A stretch of 64,000 nt of DNA from assembly GCF_000478585.1 (NCBI RefSeq), contig NZ_ARWI01000001.1, forward strand, positions 1,364,001 to 1,428,000, written 5' to 3'. Each line of letters opens with the position of its first letter. Within the stretch, counting starts at the first letter, position 1. Under the pieces are notes generated by a model. It did no database searches, was not told the origin of the DNA, and was given only the letters and a program-made list of their open reading frames with translations. Source of the DNA: Thiomicrorhabdus sp. Kp2 (GTDB lineage: Bacteria; Pseudomonadota; Gammaproteobacteria; Thiomicrospirales; Thiomicrospiraceae). A program made the translations under genes and the position numbers. Positions 33,387 to 43,290 of the stretch are shown here, piece by piece.

Positions 33387-34572
33387 AAACAGCCAAACCA
33401 CAGGCCACGCCAGACGCCCATGCCCACTGGAAGTTGTAGCCACCTAAATGCCCTGTTACGTCTAATACTTCGCCAATAAAATACAGGCCTGGTTGTTTAT
33501 TGCTTTCAAAGGTTTTAGAAGAGATTTCATCGGTATCTACCCCGCCTAAAGTTACTTCTGCTTTATCATAACCTGCTGTGTCACTTGGGTAAATTGTCCA
33601 ATTCTCAAGGTTCTCTGTATATTCAATCAATGCGTCATCGGTTAGGTTTGAGAGTTGATTTTCAATCGGAAACCATTCTAACCAGGCCTGGGTAAATCGT
33701 TTTGGCCAATACAAGTTCAGCCATTTAGAAATACTTTCGCCCGATTGCTTAAGTTGTTTTAACTCATCCAAAATAACCAGGCCTGGTAACAGGTTGATAT
33801 GGATGGGTTTACCTATTTGCCAGTAATTAGAAACCTGCAAAATACCTGGGCCACTTAAACCATTATGGGTAAATAAAATCGCTTCTTGAAACGATTGTTT
33901 ACCTGCCGATACCGTTACATCTAACGCCAAACCACTTAACGCTGAAATGCGTTGCAACCATTTATCTTCAAACACCAAAGGTACCAGGCCTGGTGAAGTG
34001 TTAATAACATTTAAGCCAAACTGCTGAGCAATCTCATAACCCAAACCTGTGGCTTTGAGTTTTGGAAAAGACAAAGCACCCGTAGCCACCACTAATTTTG
34101 CTGTGGTAAACACACCCTCAGAGGTTTGGACTTGATACATTTCATTAATATAATCCAGCTTAATCATTGAGCAGTTGGTTTTAACCTCTACTCCAGCCCA
34201 ATCGGCCTCTGTGCGTAAAATCTGAATTAAATCGGAGGCTCGTTCAGCACAAAATAGTTTACCGAGCTCTCTCTGTTCAAACGCTAAGCCATGACGCTCG
34301 ACCAACTCAATAAAAGCACTCGAAGGGTAACGAGAAAGCGCTGATTTTACAAAGTGCGGGTTTTGGCAAATGTAGTTATTCGGTGAAACATCTAGATTGG
34401 TAAAGTTGCATTTACCGCCCCCAGAAATACGAATTTTAGCGGCCGCTTTAGGTGCGTGATCTATCACTAAAACCGATTTACCCTGATAACCTGCGGTGGC
34501 AGCACACATTAGCCCTGAAGCCCCTGCTCCGAGAATAATGACATCATACTGTGTTGGCTTATTTTGAGACAT
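33385..34572 (-). CDS. HI0933/YhiN-family FAD-dependent oxidoreductase; transposon target gene
   Basis: The 395-aa flavoprotein has the FAD-binding GAGASGLM near the N-terminus, the family motif GGGKCNFTN, and the C-terminal GEVLDVTGHLGGYNFQWAW. It belongs to the BaiN/YhiN/HI0933 family of poorly defined oxidoreductases. ATG 34572 is preferred over an upstream TTG. The Tn7-like element sits 3 bp past its stop codon, so the coding sequence is intact but its original terminator region has been displaced 20 kb away. Four CAGGCCTG palindromes lie inside the gene, one of the highest densities in the window. Confidence 0.92.
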   Translation of the reverse strand: MSQNKPTQYDVIILGAGASGLMCAATAGYQGKSVLVIDHAPKAAAKIRISGGGKCNFTNLDVSPNNYICQNPHFVKSALSRYPSSAFIELVERHGLAFEQRELGKLFCAERASDLIQILRTEADWAGVEVKTNCSMIKLDYINEMYQVQTSEGVFTTAKLVVATGALSFPKLKATGLGYEIAQQFGLNVINTSPGLVPLVFEDKWLQRISALSGLALDVTVSAGKQSFQEAILFTHNGLSGPGILQVSNYWQIGKPIHINLLPGLVILDELKQLKQSGESISKWLNLYWPKRFTQAWLEWFPIENQLSNLTDDALIEYTENLENWTIYPSDTAGYDKAEVTLGGVDTDEISSKTFESNKQPGLYFIGEVLDVTGHLGGYNFQWAWASGVACGLAV

Positions 34573-34642
34573 AGAGAAATGGGCTTTTACTAACTTGATC
34601 AAATAAAACGTTTAATGAAGGGGGTTCAATATCGTCAGGCCA

Positions 34643-36343
34643 TTATTTTGCATCGCCTGACTGAGAGAGCTGATTAAAACAACGCACATCATTTCGGCCA
34701 GTTGTCTTCACATCATAAAGCGCGATATCTGCATTATGTAGTAATTCTTTATGGGTTGTGCCGTCCATTGGGAAACAAGAAGCACCAATACTGAGCGTAA
34801 TCTGGATTGGCCCGCTATCTGTTAAAATCGGCTTAGCAAATTGGTCTTTTAACTTCTGCAAGATAGGAAAGATATCCGTTTGATTATGAAGCGCCTCCAA
34901 TATCAACGTAAATTCATCCCCTCCCATTCTGGCAACGGTATCACAGCTACGAATAATTTTCTGCAACTGTTGTGATACCTCTTTTAAGACTTCATCTCCC
35001 GCTTGGTGACCTAAACTATCGTTAATATCTTTAAATTTATCGACATCCACAAATACGGTAGCCACTAAGGACGACAATCTTTCAGCACGTTTTAATGACA
35101 ATTCAAGCCGATCTAAGAAAAGTCGTCTATTTGGCAGGCCTGTTAAACTGTCATGTGTGGCTTGAAAGTTAAGCTCACTTGCCTCTTCTTTTAATTTCTT
35201 TTGCAAGAGCATTAATTCGGTTATATCGTGAACAGACTCAACAATGCCTGAGACATTTCCAATAGCATCATGCAGAGGGTTTGCCAAAATCTCCACATAC
35301 CTTGGTTTACCCTGATACTCTTGCAAGTGCATCACCGAAACCTGGTGATTAGATTCTATTGCTTTTTTTAATGGGCAAGGACGATCCGAACCATGACAAG
35401 GCGCATCTTGTTGGTAGAGCATCTCGTAACATTTTGGGTTTTCTAAATTCATGTACTTTGAATTGAATAACTTCTTACGAGCCGCTCTGTTCGCCAGTTT
35501 TAATGTGTAATCACTGTTAATAACCATCACACTGTCTGCAACACCATCAATGACCTCTTGAACAAACTCGTTTTCTCTTTCTTTCTCTGCAAGTAGTTCT
35601 AAATGTTCGGTAATATCGCGCACGACGGTAACAAACTGTAAACGCCCATCCACCTCCATGGTTTTGATTTTAACCTCTCCAGGGTATACCGAGTCGTCCT
35701 TACGTTTCATCGTGGCTTCAAAGGTAATGGTATTGGTTGGATCAAACTCATCTAGAAGGCGCCCCAACTCATGGCTAAAGATAGCATTATCTAAATCGGT
35801 TTTAATATCAAACGGTGTGAGCTCTCTAGCCTCTTCCATGGTAAAGCCAATATTATCTAAAGCGGCCAAATTTAAATAAGTAAATTTAAGTGAACCGCGC
35901 TCAAAAATATAGACCTCTTCACTGCTTTCATTCACCACATTACCTAACAAGCTATTATATTCTTCAGCCTGTTTTTGCTCGGTAATATCAATGATTGTAC
36001 CTATATAATGCGTTGACTCACCCATGGCGTTACGTTCAATAACAGTACGGTCATCAATCCAATGAGAAGCTCCATCCGCATCCATCAAACGATAGACCTG
36101 ACGAAATTCATTTTTCTGCATTTTGGTATAGGTTTTTATTTCTTCGGCAACACGCTGAATATCGTCTGGGTGAACAATATCGGAATAAGCAAGTTTTCCA
36201 GATAAAAAGTCATTGGTCTGATAGCCAAACATCGTGATATTTTCAGAAACGTATTCAACAGGCCAACCCTCTTGCGCTTTCCAAGAGAAAAAAACCGCCT
36301 GGCTACTCTTTAATATGGTTTTAATACGTTCAATTTCATTCAT
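34643..36343 (-). CDS. PAS-GGDEF diguanylate cyclase
   Basis: This predicted cytoplasmic protein of 566 aa has three PAS-type sensory domains (about 10-125, 130-245, 255-370) and a C-terminal GGDEF domain with the intact catalytic RMGGDEF. It should make cyclic-di-GMP from GTP in response to ligands bound by the PAS domains. A CxxxxCHGSDRPCP-type cysteine cluster in the third PAS could bind a metal or act as a redox switch. ATG 36343 has AGAAG upstream; the earlier TTG does not. No EAL domain follows. Confidence 0.9.
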   Translation of the reverse strand: MNEIERIKTILKSSQAVFFSWKAQEGWPVEYVSENITMFGYQTNDFLSGKLAYSDIVHPDDIQRVAEEIKTYTKMQKNEFRQVYRLMDADGASHWIDDRTVIERNAMGESTHYIGTIIDITEQKQAEEYNSLLGNVVNESSEEVYIFERGSLKFTYLNLAALDNIGFTMEEARELTPFDIKTDLDNAIFSHELGRLLDEFDPTNTITFEATMKRKDDSVYPGEVKIKTMEVDGRLQFVTVVRDITEHLELLAEKERENEFVQEVIDGVADSVMVINSDYTLKLANRAARKKLFNSKYMNLENPKCYEMLYQQDAPCHGSDRPCPLKKAIESNHQVSVMHLQEYQGKPRYVEILANPLHDAIGNVSGIVESVHDITELMLLQKKLKEEASELNFQATHDSLTGLPNRRLFLDRLELSLKRAERLSSLVATVFVDVDKFKDINDSLGHQAGDEVLKEVSQQLQKIIRSCDTVARMGGDEFTLILEALHNQTDIFPILQKLKDQFAKPILTDSGPIQITLSIGASCFPMDGTTHKELLHNADIALYDVKTTGRNDVRCFNQLSQSGDAK

Positions 36344-36444
36344 AATTTCTTCTGAAAACAGAGAATTCAAAGCTGACTTTAAAATAGTTTAAAAAACTTA
36401 CACTTAAATGATAAATTTTATCATTAAAGGCCCTTAAAACCTAT

Positions 36445-37200
36445 TTATAATGGTTGCCAATTGGCTTTTCTGTGATTTGCTTCATTAACAATCACCTCAT
36501 AACCTCTTAATACATCAGGCTCTAATCCCTCAACCCCTAAATCAATGGTTCTGGATTCATCGGCACGAATACTCGGTAAACTAAACAATCTAAGTTGCGG
36601 AAACTGCTTTTCAAACTGCTCCATAAAAACAACCCATTCTGATTCCTGGCCGTTAAATATTTTAATGCCTTTTTCAATCGTTGGATTTTGGTAAAAAGCG
36701 GAATAGTAATGGTTAAGCACCCATTCCATCATTGGCTTTGCCATCATTGGAAAGCCAGGCATAAAATAATGATTTTGAATGGAAAAGCCTGGAACACGAT
36801 TATAGAAATTAGGAATAATATCAGCCCCTTTAGGGTACTCAGCCATATGAATACGCTGTGGGTAAGCGTCGTCGCCAAATTTCGCTTCAATCTCCGCTAC
36901 CGCTTCTGGATGTCGCTCTATCGGCAAACCTAAAGCCAAAGCAGCACTTTGACGAGTTCGGTCATCGGGTGTTGCACCAATGCCGCCAAAACTAAACACC
37001 ACGTTGTCGGTTGCAAAACTCTCCTGCAGCGTTTTGACTAAAAAATCGGGTTCATCGCCCACAATTTTAACCCAACTCAAACACAAACCACGTGGCTGCA
37101 ATAGCGCATTTGCCTGAGCTAAATGTTTATCTTGCCGTTTGCCCGATAGCACCTCATCACCAATAATCAATAATCCAATTTTTAATGTGTTTGTTTGCAT
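36445..37200 (-). CDS. CinA-like molybdopterin-binding domain protein
   Basis: The 251-aa protein starts with the MoCF/CinA N-terminal domain (GLLIIGDEVLSGKRQDKH, then FSFGGIGATPDDRTRQ). It lacks the C-terminal CinA nicotinamide deamidase domain. Such single-domain members are common in proteobacteria and are of uncertain function, perhaps related to ADP-ribose pyrophosphatase activity. It is divergent from thiD, with 158 bp between them. Confidence 0.85.
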   Translation of the reverse strand: MQTNTLKIGLLIIGDEVLSGKRQDKHLAQANALLQPRGLCLSWVKIVGDEPDFLVKTLQESFATDNVVFSFGGIGATPDDRTRQSAALALGLPIERHPEAVAEIEAKFGDDAYPQRIHMAEYPKGADIIPNFYNRVPGFSIQNHYFMPGFPMMAKPMMEWVLNHYYSAFYQNPTIEKGIKIFNGQESEWVVFMEQFEKQFPQLRLFSLPSIRADESRTIDLGVEGLEPDVLRGYEVIVNEANHRKANWQPL

Positions 37201-37358
37201 AGTGACTTACCCCACCCTTTCAATTCCTGACTGTAAACCGTAAGATAATCTATCTTAATTTTCAATTCACTCCATATATGCCAAATTGTCTCATGTTTAA
37301 AATTGAACATCAGTAATCTCGTAGCACATTAACCAGGCTTTTATCCAACACCTTAATT

Positions 37359-38252
37359 ATGACAACAGCAAACACTCAACCACCTTTACCAACCATTTTA
37401 ACCATTGCAGGGTCAGACAGTTCTGCTGGGGCTGGTATTCAAGCCGATTTAAAAACCATTCACGCATTAGGTGGCTATGCGTTAACCGCCATTACCGCTA
37501 TTACCGCCCAAAACAGCCAAGGGGTTCAACAGGTTTTTCCAGTCAGCGCCCAACAGTTGCAAGCCCAGCTAAAGGCCATACAAGCCGACTACCAAATTGA
37601 TGCCATTAAAATTGGCATGCTCGCCAATAAAGAATTAATTAAAGTTGTGGTGGCTTTTTTGCAAATACACAAAGGCGTACCAGTGGTTCTGGACCCCATT
37701 ATTCAAAGTAGCAGCGGTAAAGCCTTGTTAAATGAAGACGCTACAACTTATTTACTGCAAAAACTTATGCCGCTTAGCCGTTTAATAACCCCAAACCTTC
37801 CTGAGCTTAATCACTTATTAAGCCGTCAATTTTTGGGGCGTTCAGAAGAGCTGTGCGAAATCTTGGCACAGCTCAAAGCCAATCACTGGCCTAACACCTT
37901 AGTAAAAGGTGGACACAGCGCGGAAGCACTCTCCACCGACTACCTACTCTTAACTCAAGCTGAATACGGTGTAAAGGAAGAGCTGTATGCCTTTCCTGCA
38001 ACTCGTATAAACACACAAAACAGTCATGGAACAGGCTGCACCCTCTCCTCAGCCATTGCCACCCAACTCGCTTTTAAACGCTCACTACCTGAAGCTGTTA
38101 AGCTCGCAAAAAACTATTTACAAAATGCGCTTGCTACCGCTGACTATGCTCAACCCAGCTATCAGGAAGCAGTTAACCTTAAAAAAGCCAGACACGGAGG
38201 TTTAAATCATTTTGGACAAAAAGCCGTAAGCGTTTTGGATGAGGAAGAGTAA
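37359..38252 (+). CDS. thiD: Hydroxymethylpyrimidine/phosphomethylpyrimidine kinase
   Basis: ThiD phosphorylates HMP twice for thiamine synthesis. The 297-aa ribokinase-fold protein has TIAGSDSSAGAGIQADLKT near the N-terminus, DPIIQSSSGKALL and the anion-hole/catalytic GTGCTLSSAIA. It is about 30 residues longer than E. coli ThiD at the C-terminus. The beta-lactamase gene starts 5 bp after it, so they probably share a transcript. Confidence 0.92.
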   Translation: MTTANTQPPLPTILTIAGSDSSAGAGIQADLKTIHALGGYALTAITAITAQNSQGVQQVFPVSAQQLQAQLKAIQADYQIDAIKIGMLANKELIKVVVAFLQIHKGVPVVLDPIIQSSSGKALLNEDATTYLLQKLMPLSRLITPNLPELNHLLSRQFLGRSEELCEILAQLKANHWPNTLVKGGHSAEALSTDYLLLTQAEYGVKEELYAFPATRINTQNSHGTGCTLSSAIATQLAFKRSLPEAVKLAKNYLQNALATADYAQPSYQEAVNLKKARHGGLNHFGQKAVSVLDEEE

Positions 38253-38257
38253 TACAG

Positions 38258-39160
38258 ATGAAAAATATTGTTCTGTTTTTCGGCTTACTTTCTTTTTTTG
38301 CCGATGCTAATGCGGCCGCACCATCACTTAAAAACACCATTATAAGTATAGAAAAACAGAGCCACGGTAAAATTGGTGTTGCGGTACTAAGCACGCAAAC
38401 CCAACAATACTGGAGTTACCGTGGTAATGAACGTTTTGCGCTAATGAGTACCTTTAAAACCCTTGCCTGCGCCAAAATGCTGGCTGATTCTGACCACAAT
38501 ATCCTAAACAAACAACAAACCGCTTTAGTGGATAAAACCAAAATGATTCCTTGGTCACCTATTACCGAACAGTATATTGGTAAACAAATGACACTTGAAA
38601 AGTTGTGTGAAGCCGCCATGCTCAACAGCGACAATACGGCAATTAATCTTGTTTTATCTCATATTGGCGGCCCTGCAGCGGTAACAAAGTATTTACAACA
38701 AAATGGCGACTCTGTTACCCGCATTGATAGAATTGAACCTGAATTAAATACCGCTTTTCTGAATGACCCAAGAGATACATCCACACCTTTAAGCATGGTA
38801 AATACACTGCATAAACTCCTTTATGGCAGCTTGCTATCTAATGCGTCTAAAGAGCAATTAAAAAATTGGATGATGAATAACCAAGTATCTGACGCTTTAT
38901 TACGTTCAATCCTACCCAGCAACCTTTTTATTGCCGACCGAACGGGAGCCGGCAATAACGGTTCAAGAGGTATTACGGCAGTCATTTGGGGAAAAGAAAA
39001 ACAACCACTGATAATAAGTATTTACCTAACGCAAACTACGTTATCCATACAAGAGCGAGATAAAGTGATTGTTAAAATTGGTGAGAGGATTTTGCAGAAA
39101 TATGGTTTTATACAGACCAAAGACGAATTTAATGCCCTTAATTTGCAAAAAGCGCATTAA
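38258..39160 (+). CDS. Class A beta-lactamase with RTG motif
   Basis: This periplasmic serine beta-lactamase (300 aa) has a signal peptide (1-19, ANA cleavage) and the class A motifs S64-TF-K67, S124-DN126 and EPELN (E160 for the deacylating glutamate). R228-TG230 stands in place of the usual KTG. RTG is the pattern of CARB/PSE carbenicillinases, so penicillinase activity is the likely inference. It lies in the chromosomal backbone 5 bp after thiD, not in the transposon, so it seems a resident gene. Confidence 0.92.
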   Translation: MKNIVLFFGLLSFFADANAAAPSLKNTIISIEKQSHGKIGVAVLSTQTQQYWSYRGNERFALMSTFKTLACAKMLADSDHNILNKQQTALVDKTKMIPWSPITEQYIGKQMTLEKLCEAAMLNSDNTAINLVLSHIGGPAAVTKYLQQNGDSVTRIDRIEPELNTAFLNDPRDTSTPLSMVNTLHKLLYGSLLSNASKEQLKNWMMNNQVSDALLRSILPSNLFIADRTGAGNNGSRGITAVIWGKEKQPLIISIYLTQTTLSIQERDKVIVKIGERILQKYGFIQTKDEFNALNLQKAH

Positions 39161-39201
39161 AAACTCTTTATCGATTTTTAAAAATTAACTGACTTTATCT
39201 T

Positions 39202-39225
39202 AAATTTACCAGGCCTGGTAAATTT
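39202..39225. repeat. Extended ACCAGGCCTGGT palindrome between convergent genes
   Basis: Identical 24-bp palindrome to that at 3636-3659, placed between the 3' ends of the beta-lactamase gene and the 77-aa gene. Its AT arms would give an RNA hairpin followed by T-rich sequence on both strands. Confidence 0.9.
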
Positions 39226-39260
39226 GACGATTGCTCTTATGTTAAAGAGAGCTAACTCGG

Positions 39261-39494
39261 TTATTCAGCGGCTTTTTCTCTAATCTCTTCACGGGCTGGC
39301 TCAGTGCTTTCACTCACGACCTCTATGGCATCTTGTACGTGGTCGCCTGTTTCAGAAAGCTTTTCTACGGCCGTTTGACTCGAGTCTAAAAGATTAACAG
39401 CAATTTCTCGGCTACCAAACCAATCAAACATAATCGCTGCCGCTATAAAGATAATTATCCAAATTAAGATGCTGATTTTTCCAAACAAATTCAT
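39261..39494 (-). CDS. Small single-TM protein, 77 aa
   Basis: One membrane segment (about 7-27) is followed by an acidic helical tail of 50 residues. No family is recognised. A TAGGAAAA site precedes the ATG. It lies 23 bp after the 291-aa membrane-anchored protein gene on the same strand, so the two probably form an operon. Confidence 0.65.
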   Translation of the reverse strand: MNLFGKISILIWIIIFIAAAIMFDWFGSREIAVNLLDSSQTAVEKLSETGDHVQDAIEVVSESTEPAREEIREKAAE

Positions 39495-39517
39495 GCTGTT
39501 TTCCTAAAAATTTACAG

Positions 39518-40393
39518 TTATTTTTCAACAGAGTGTATTAAAAACTCTTTTAGCTGGTTTGTCACTAACTTTGCCAGCTCATGAACCGATTGAACCTGCG
39601 CTGTTTCACGGGTTTGCGATGATTGAGTTAATTGTTCATTTACCGTCACAATCGGCATTTCATATCGGTTTAATAGCTCAATTTTTGCATAAAACGTCCA
39701 CAACCCTTTGGCATCTTTTCCATTAGGTTGTAAATAATAATTTAAGATAAAATCTGGAGGCCTGGCAGAAAATACAACCCCATTACTCGCCATCGCTTTA
39801 AGCAAATCTGGTTCATAATCTCGGCGCTCTCGCACTAAGGTTTTCATATTAAAAACCAAGCCATTCGCTAAACGTGAAATGCGTCTATCCAATAACCCGA
39901 GTAGGCGACTATTTCTTAATCTTGGGATTGGTTCTCCCTGATTTTTAAGAAATTGCTCAATCAATTTACGCTCTTCAATATTATAAAGCGCTGGCATAAG
40001 CTGCCTTAACTGATCAAAGCGGGTACTTGATTCACTCACACGAATATATTGAAACAAGGCTTTATCTAATACCTGAAGGCGGGCATTTAATTCGGGTAGC
40101 GAGTCACTTAAAGAAGCCGTGATATTGGGTAAGACCAGCTTTTGTTGCACAGTTTGGCGTAAATGACGGTTAAAGATGCCTGAAGCATGTGGCAAGGTGT
40201 TTACAACATTTTGCCATATAGGCTCTTGAATGGAAGTGTCAGCGAACGCTCGGTTAAAATTCGACTGAAGCATGAATAATGCACAAAATAACAACGCAAA
40301 AAACCAAGCGTTAAAAGAGCCTGTAAAAATTTGCAGAACGTCTCTAGTATTCGCTCGCTCTAAATCCGACTTGTCTGTTTTACTGGATAACAC
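39518..40393 (-). CDS. Hypothetical membrane-anchored protein, 291 aa
   Basis: A polar 25-residue N-terminus and one membrane segment (about 28-50) precede a mostly helical domain with charged repeats, expected to be periplasmic. No family is recognised. The first gene of a pair with the small TM protein. Nothing in the sequence points to an enzyme. Confidence 0.7.
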   Translation of the reverse strand: MLSSKTDKSDLERANTRDVLQIFTGSFNAWFFALLFCALFMLQSNFNRAFADTSIQEPIWQNVVNTLPHASGIFNRHLRQTVQQKLVLPNITASLSDSLPELNARLQVLDKALFQYIRVSESSTRFDQLRQLMPALYNIEERKLIEQFLKNQGEPIPRLRNSRLLGLLDRRISRLANGLVFNMKTLVRERRDYEPDLLKAMASNGVVFSARPPDFILNYYLQPNGKDAKGLWTFYAKIELLNRYEMPIVTVNEQLTQSSQTRETAQVQSVHELAKLVTNQLKEFLIHSVEK

Positions 40394-40640
40394 CCAGTCT
40401 CCTTACTTTACCAATTTCACAAAAAAGGCATATTAAAACGCCCAATCGTTCTGTGTTTTATTGTTTAAGAAAGCGACTTAACACCTCTAAACTTGTGATT
40501 GGACACCACGTTTAAACATCATACTCGATTCTCTCTTACCATGGAGGTTTAACCATTTAATTGTACGGGTTATTTTACGTTTTAGCACACATAAAAGAAA
40601 TAGTAACAACAGCTGTTTCCTATCTATTTTTTGCACACCT

Positions 40641-42656
40641 TTAACTTTTACCTGCACTGCGCCAGTGACGTATTTGAAAACGCGCAGGATGGCTCGCATA
40701 ATATAAATTTAGGGGCTGGGGCAGTGCTTTACCTGAAATATCCGCCATTAAACTTTCTGCTGCAAGAAATACCGACATCAACCCTCTTGGCCCATGACCA
40801 TTTGAAACATACAGGCCTGGTTGATATTTTTGTTTAGGGTAACGATACACCGCATGCGTATGAGATTGTGACAGATACGCTTCTTGCAACCAATCAATAT
40901 CGGCAATGGCTCCAATAATAGGCAAATGATCTGGCGTGGTTGGCCTAAATGCAATACGACCACTCAGTTCTTTAGCCTCAACATCTAACCAATCTGGCAA
41001 AGCATTTTTAGTCATATCAAGATTAACTTGGTGGCTTTCTATGCAAAGGGTTTCACTCATATCGGGCGCTTCAAACGTTGCCCCTGTCACCGCATTACCA
41101 TTTCCACAAGCGGTTGAATAACCTTCATGGGTCACGGCGATTTTTAAGGCTTGTTTTTGCTGTGAAGCCTGAAGATGGCTTACTTGACCTTTTACTGGGC
41201 GAATGGGTAAGCCTAATTTTTGGTTTAAATCATTATCTAAACTGCCCGTGGCAACAATCACAATGTCCGCTTTTAGCTGTTGGTTGGATGTTGTCACTTG
41301 CCACGTCAAATCCGCTAACTGTGCAATTTCTGTGACTTTTTGAGCTGTTTGCACATCGACATTATCATAATCAAAACAGCGTTCAATCACCGCTTTAGGA
41401 TAGAGCCAACCCCCTAATGGAAACAAAACACCAGAGGTGGACGCTTGAGTACCAATCAGCTCAGTGGCTTGTTGCTGGGTGAGCGATTGAATAAAATCTT
41501 GCGGCAAACCAACACGCTCAAATGCTTCTGCTACACGTTGTGCACTGGTTTGCGAAACCGCCAATTGTACCAGGCCTGTTAAATCACCCAGCGGTGATTT
41601 TTCGATACTCTCTGTCTCTTGTAGCCAAGGCAAAACCGCACGCAAAGTAGCTTCAAAACCTTGTAAATACCACTGGCTTCTTAAATTCCAATCAGCCGTC
41701 ACCAGCGGGTGAACCGCCCCCGCCAAATTGCCCGAGGCTTGAGTGGCAATTTCATCCTCGGCTTCTAAAACCGTGACGCACCAACCTGCTTGAGCCAGTT
41801 GGTTTGCGACAGCACCACCCGCTAAACCTGCACCAATCACGATTGCCTTGCCAGTTTGTTTTACAACGGGCTCTGGGCGACTAAACCACGGCGCTTTTAA
41901 ACTGTAGGGGCGTTCTTGGGCAAGCTGACCAAAACAGATTTCGCGCTTTTTTCCATAACCTGAGGCCTTTTTAACCTCAAAGCCCGTTTTGTCAAGCGCA
42001 CGACGTACATCACCTGCTGCGGTAAAGGTAGCGAAAGTGGTCTCCAAGTGACTCAATCTTGCCATTTGTTGGTACAAGCCAGGTTGCCACATATCAGGAT
42101 TTTTAGCTGGGGCAAAACCATCTAAAAACCAAGCATCCACTTTTGAACCCTCAGAGGCATCACACTCGGGCAATCCTTTCAAAACATCGCCAAACCATAG
42201 GGTTAAACGCACTTGTTTATCAAACAGCCATACATCATGCCAGCCAGGCAGTAAAAATGGGTAGGCTTTTTGCAAGGCTTTAGCCTCATCTACCAGGCCT
42301 GGTAAAGCCAAATGTGCTTTGCTTAAATCCTCAATATGTAAAGGATATTTTTCAAATGAAATAAAGTGTAAGGTAGCGGTTTTTGGGGCGGTTTTTAACC
42401 ACAGCTCGCAAACCATTAAAAAGTTTAAGCCTGAACCAAAGCCTGTTTCCGCAATCCTAAACTCACCGTTTTCTGGCAGCGTTGCAAAACGTTGCGGAAG
42501 CGCATTGGGTAAGATAAAGGTATGTTCAACTTCAGCCATACCGCCATCGGTTGAAAAATAAAAATCGTCAAACTGTTCCGATTTAGGAACCGCTTCATTT
42601 GTCCAGCTAACTTGTGCTAAAGTGAGTTTATGAGATGGCTTTTTAGTGGATGACAT
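40641..42656 (-). CDS. mnmC: Bifunctional tRNA mnm5s2U34 synthesis enzyme MnmC
   Basis: MnmC completes the mnm5s2U modification at the wobble base of several tRNAs. The 671-aa protein has an N-terminal SAM methyltransferase domain (about 1-245, FGSGLNFL and DAWFLDGFAPAKNPDMW). It also has a C-terminal FAD-dependent demodification domain (about 270-650, IGAGLAGGAVANQLAQAG). Both functions look intact. Three CAGGCCTG palindromes lie within it. It is divergent from msrB with about 100 bp between. Confidence 0.95.
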   Translation of the reverse strand: MSSTKKPSHKLTLAQVSWTNEAVPKSEQFDDFYFSTDGGMAEVEHTFILPNALPQRFATLPENGEFRIAETGFGSGLNFLMVCELWLKTAPKTATLHFISFEKYPLHIEDLSKAHLALPGLVDEAKALQKAYPFLLPGWHDVWLFDKQVRLTLWFGDVLKGLPECDASEGSKVDAWFLDGFAPAKNPDMWQPGLYQQMARLSHLETTFATFTAAGDVRRALDKTGFEVKKASGYGKKREICFGQLAQERPYSLKAPWFSRPEPVVKQTGKAIVIGAGLAGGAVANQLAQAGWCVTVLEAEDEIATQASGNLAGAVHPLVTADWNLRSQWYLQGFEATLRAVLPWLQETESIEKSPLGDLTGLVQLAVSQTSAQRVAEAFERVGLPQDFIQSLTQQQATELIGTQASTSGVLFPLGGWLYPKAVIERCFDYDNVDVQTAQKVTEIAQLADLTWQVTTSNQQLKADIVIVATGSLDNDLNQKLGLPIRPVKGQVSHLQASQQKQALKIAVTHEGYSTACGNGNAVTGATFEAPDMSETLCIESHQVNLDMTKNALPDWLDVEAKELSGRIAFRPTTPDHLPIIGAIADIDWLQEAYLSQSHTHAVYRYPKQKYQPGLYVSNGHGPRGLMSVFLAAESLMADISGKALPQPLNLYYASHPARFQIRHWRSAGKS

Positions 42657-42759
42657 AATATTTAGTAGTTTAAGGTATTTAGTAGTTTAAGTTTTTTAGA
42701 CCGAGTTTAAGAGTGTAAATCAATAAATACCGCTATTATACGCGTGACTGGAGTGTTCT

Positions 42760-43194
42760 ATGATAGAAGATGATTTAGCAAAAACTGCATCAAAAACAGA
42801 ACCTAAAATACAAGATTCTAATGATGACTTTTGGAAAGAAAAACTGACTCCTGAACAGTATGAAGTATGCCGTTGCGGCGGTACTGAAAGAGCCTTTACA
42901 GGTAAATATTGGGATTTAAAAACACCTGGCATTTATTCTTGTGCTTGCTGTAACGCCCCGCTGTTTTCGTCAACCGAAAAATACGATTCGGGTTCAGGTT
43001 GGCCGAGTTATTGGCAACCTATCAATAAAGAAGCCGTTTTAGAACGCATTGATAACTCACACGGCATGACCAGAACCGAGGTGTTATGTGCCGCTTGTCA
43101 TAGTCATTTAGGCCATGTATTTACCGATGGTCCGCAACCAACAGGCTTGCGTTTTTGCATTAACTCGGCCAGTTTAGAGTTTAAAGCGACTTAA
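42760..43194 (+). CDS. msrB: Peptide-methionine (R)-S-oxide reductase
   Basis: MsrB repairs the R-epimer of methionine sulfoxide. The 144-aa protein has zinc-site cysteines (CACCNAPLF and [12 protein letters not shown]), the substrate motif GSGWPSYW and the catalytic cysteine in RFCINSASL. The N-terminal 25 residues are polar with no signal, so it is cytoplasmic. No msrA is adjacent. Confidence 0.95.
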   Translation: MIEDDLAKTASKTEPKIQDSNDDFWKEKLTPEQYEVCRCGGTERAFTGKYWDLKTPGIYSCACCNAPLFSSTEKYDSGSGWPSYWQPINKEAVLERIDNSHGMTRTEVLCAACHSHLGHVFTDGPQPTGLRFCINSASLEFKAT

Positions 43195-43290
43195 ATAATA
43201 GTAAACATTATGGAAACTTTACCTCTATTTTTACTATAGAATCAATGAGTACGACTCACTTTAATCATTAACCATAATAAAAACTTATTC

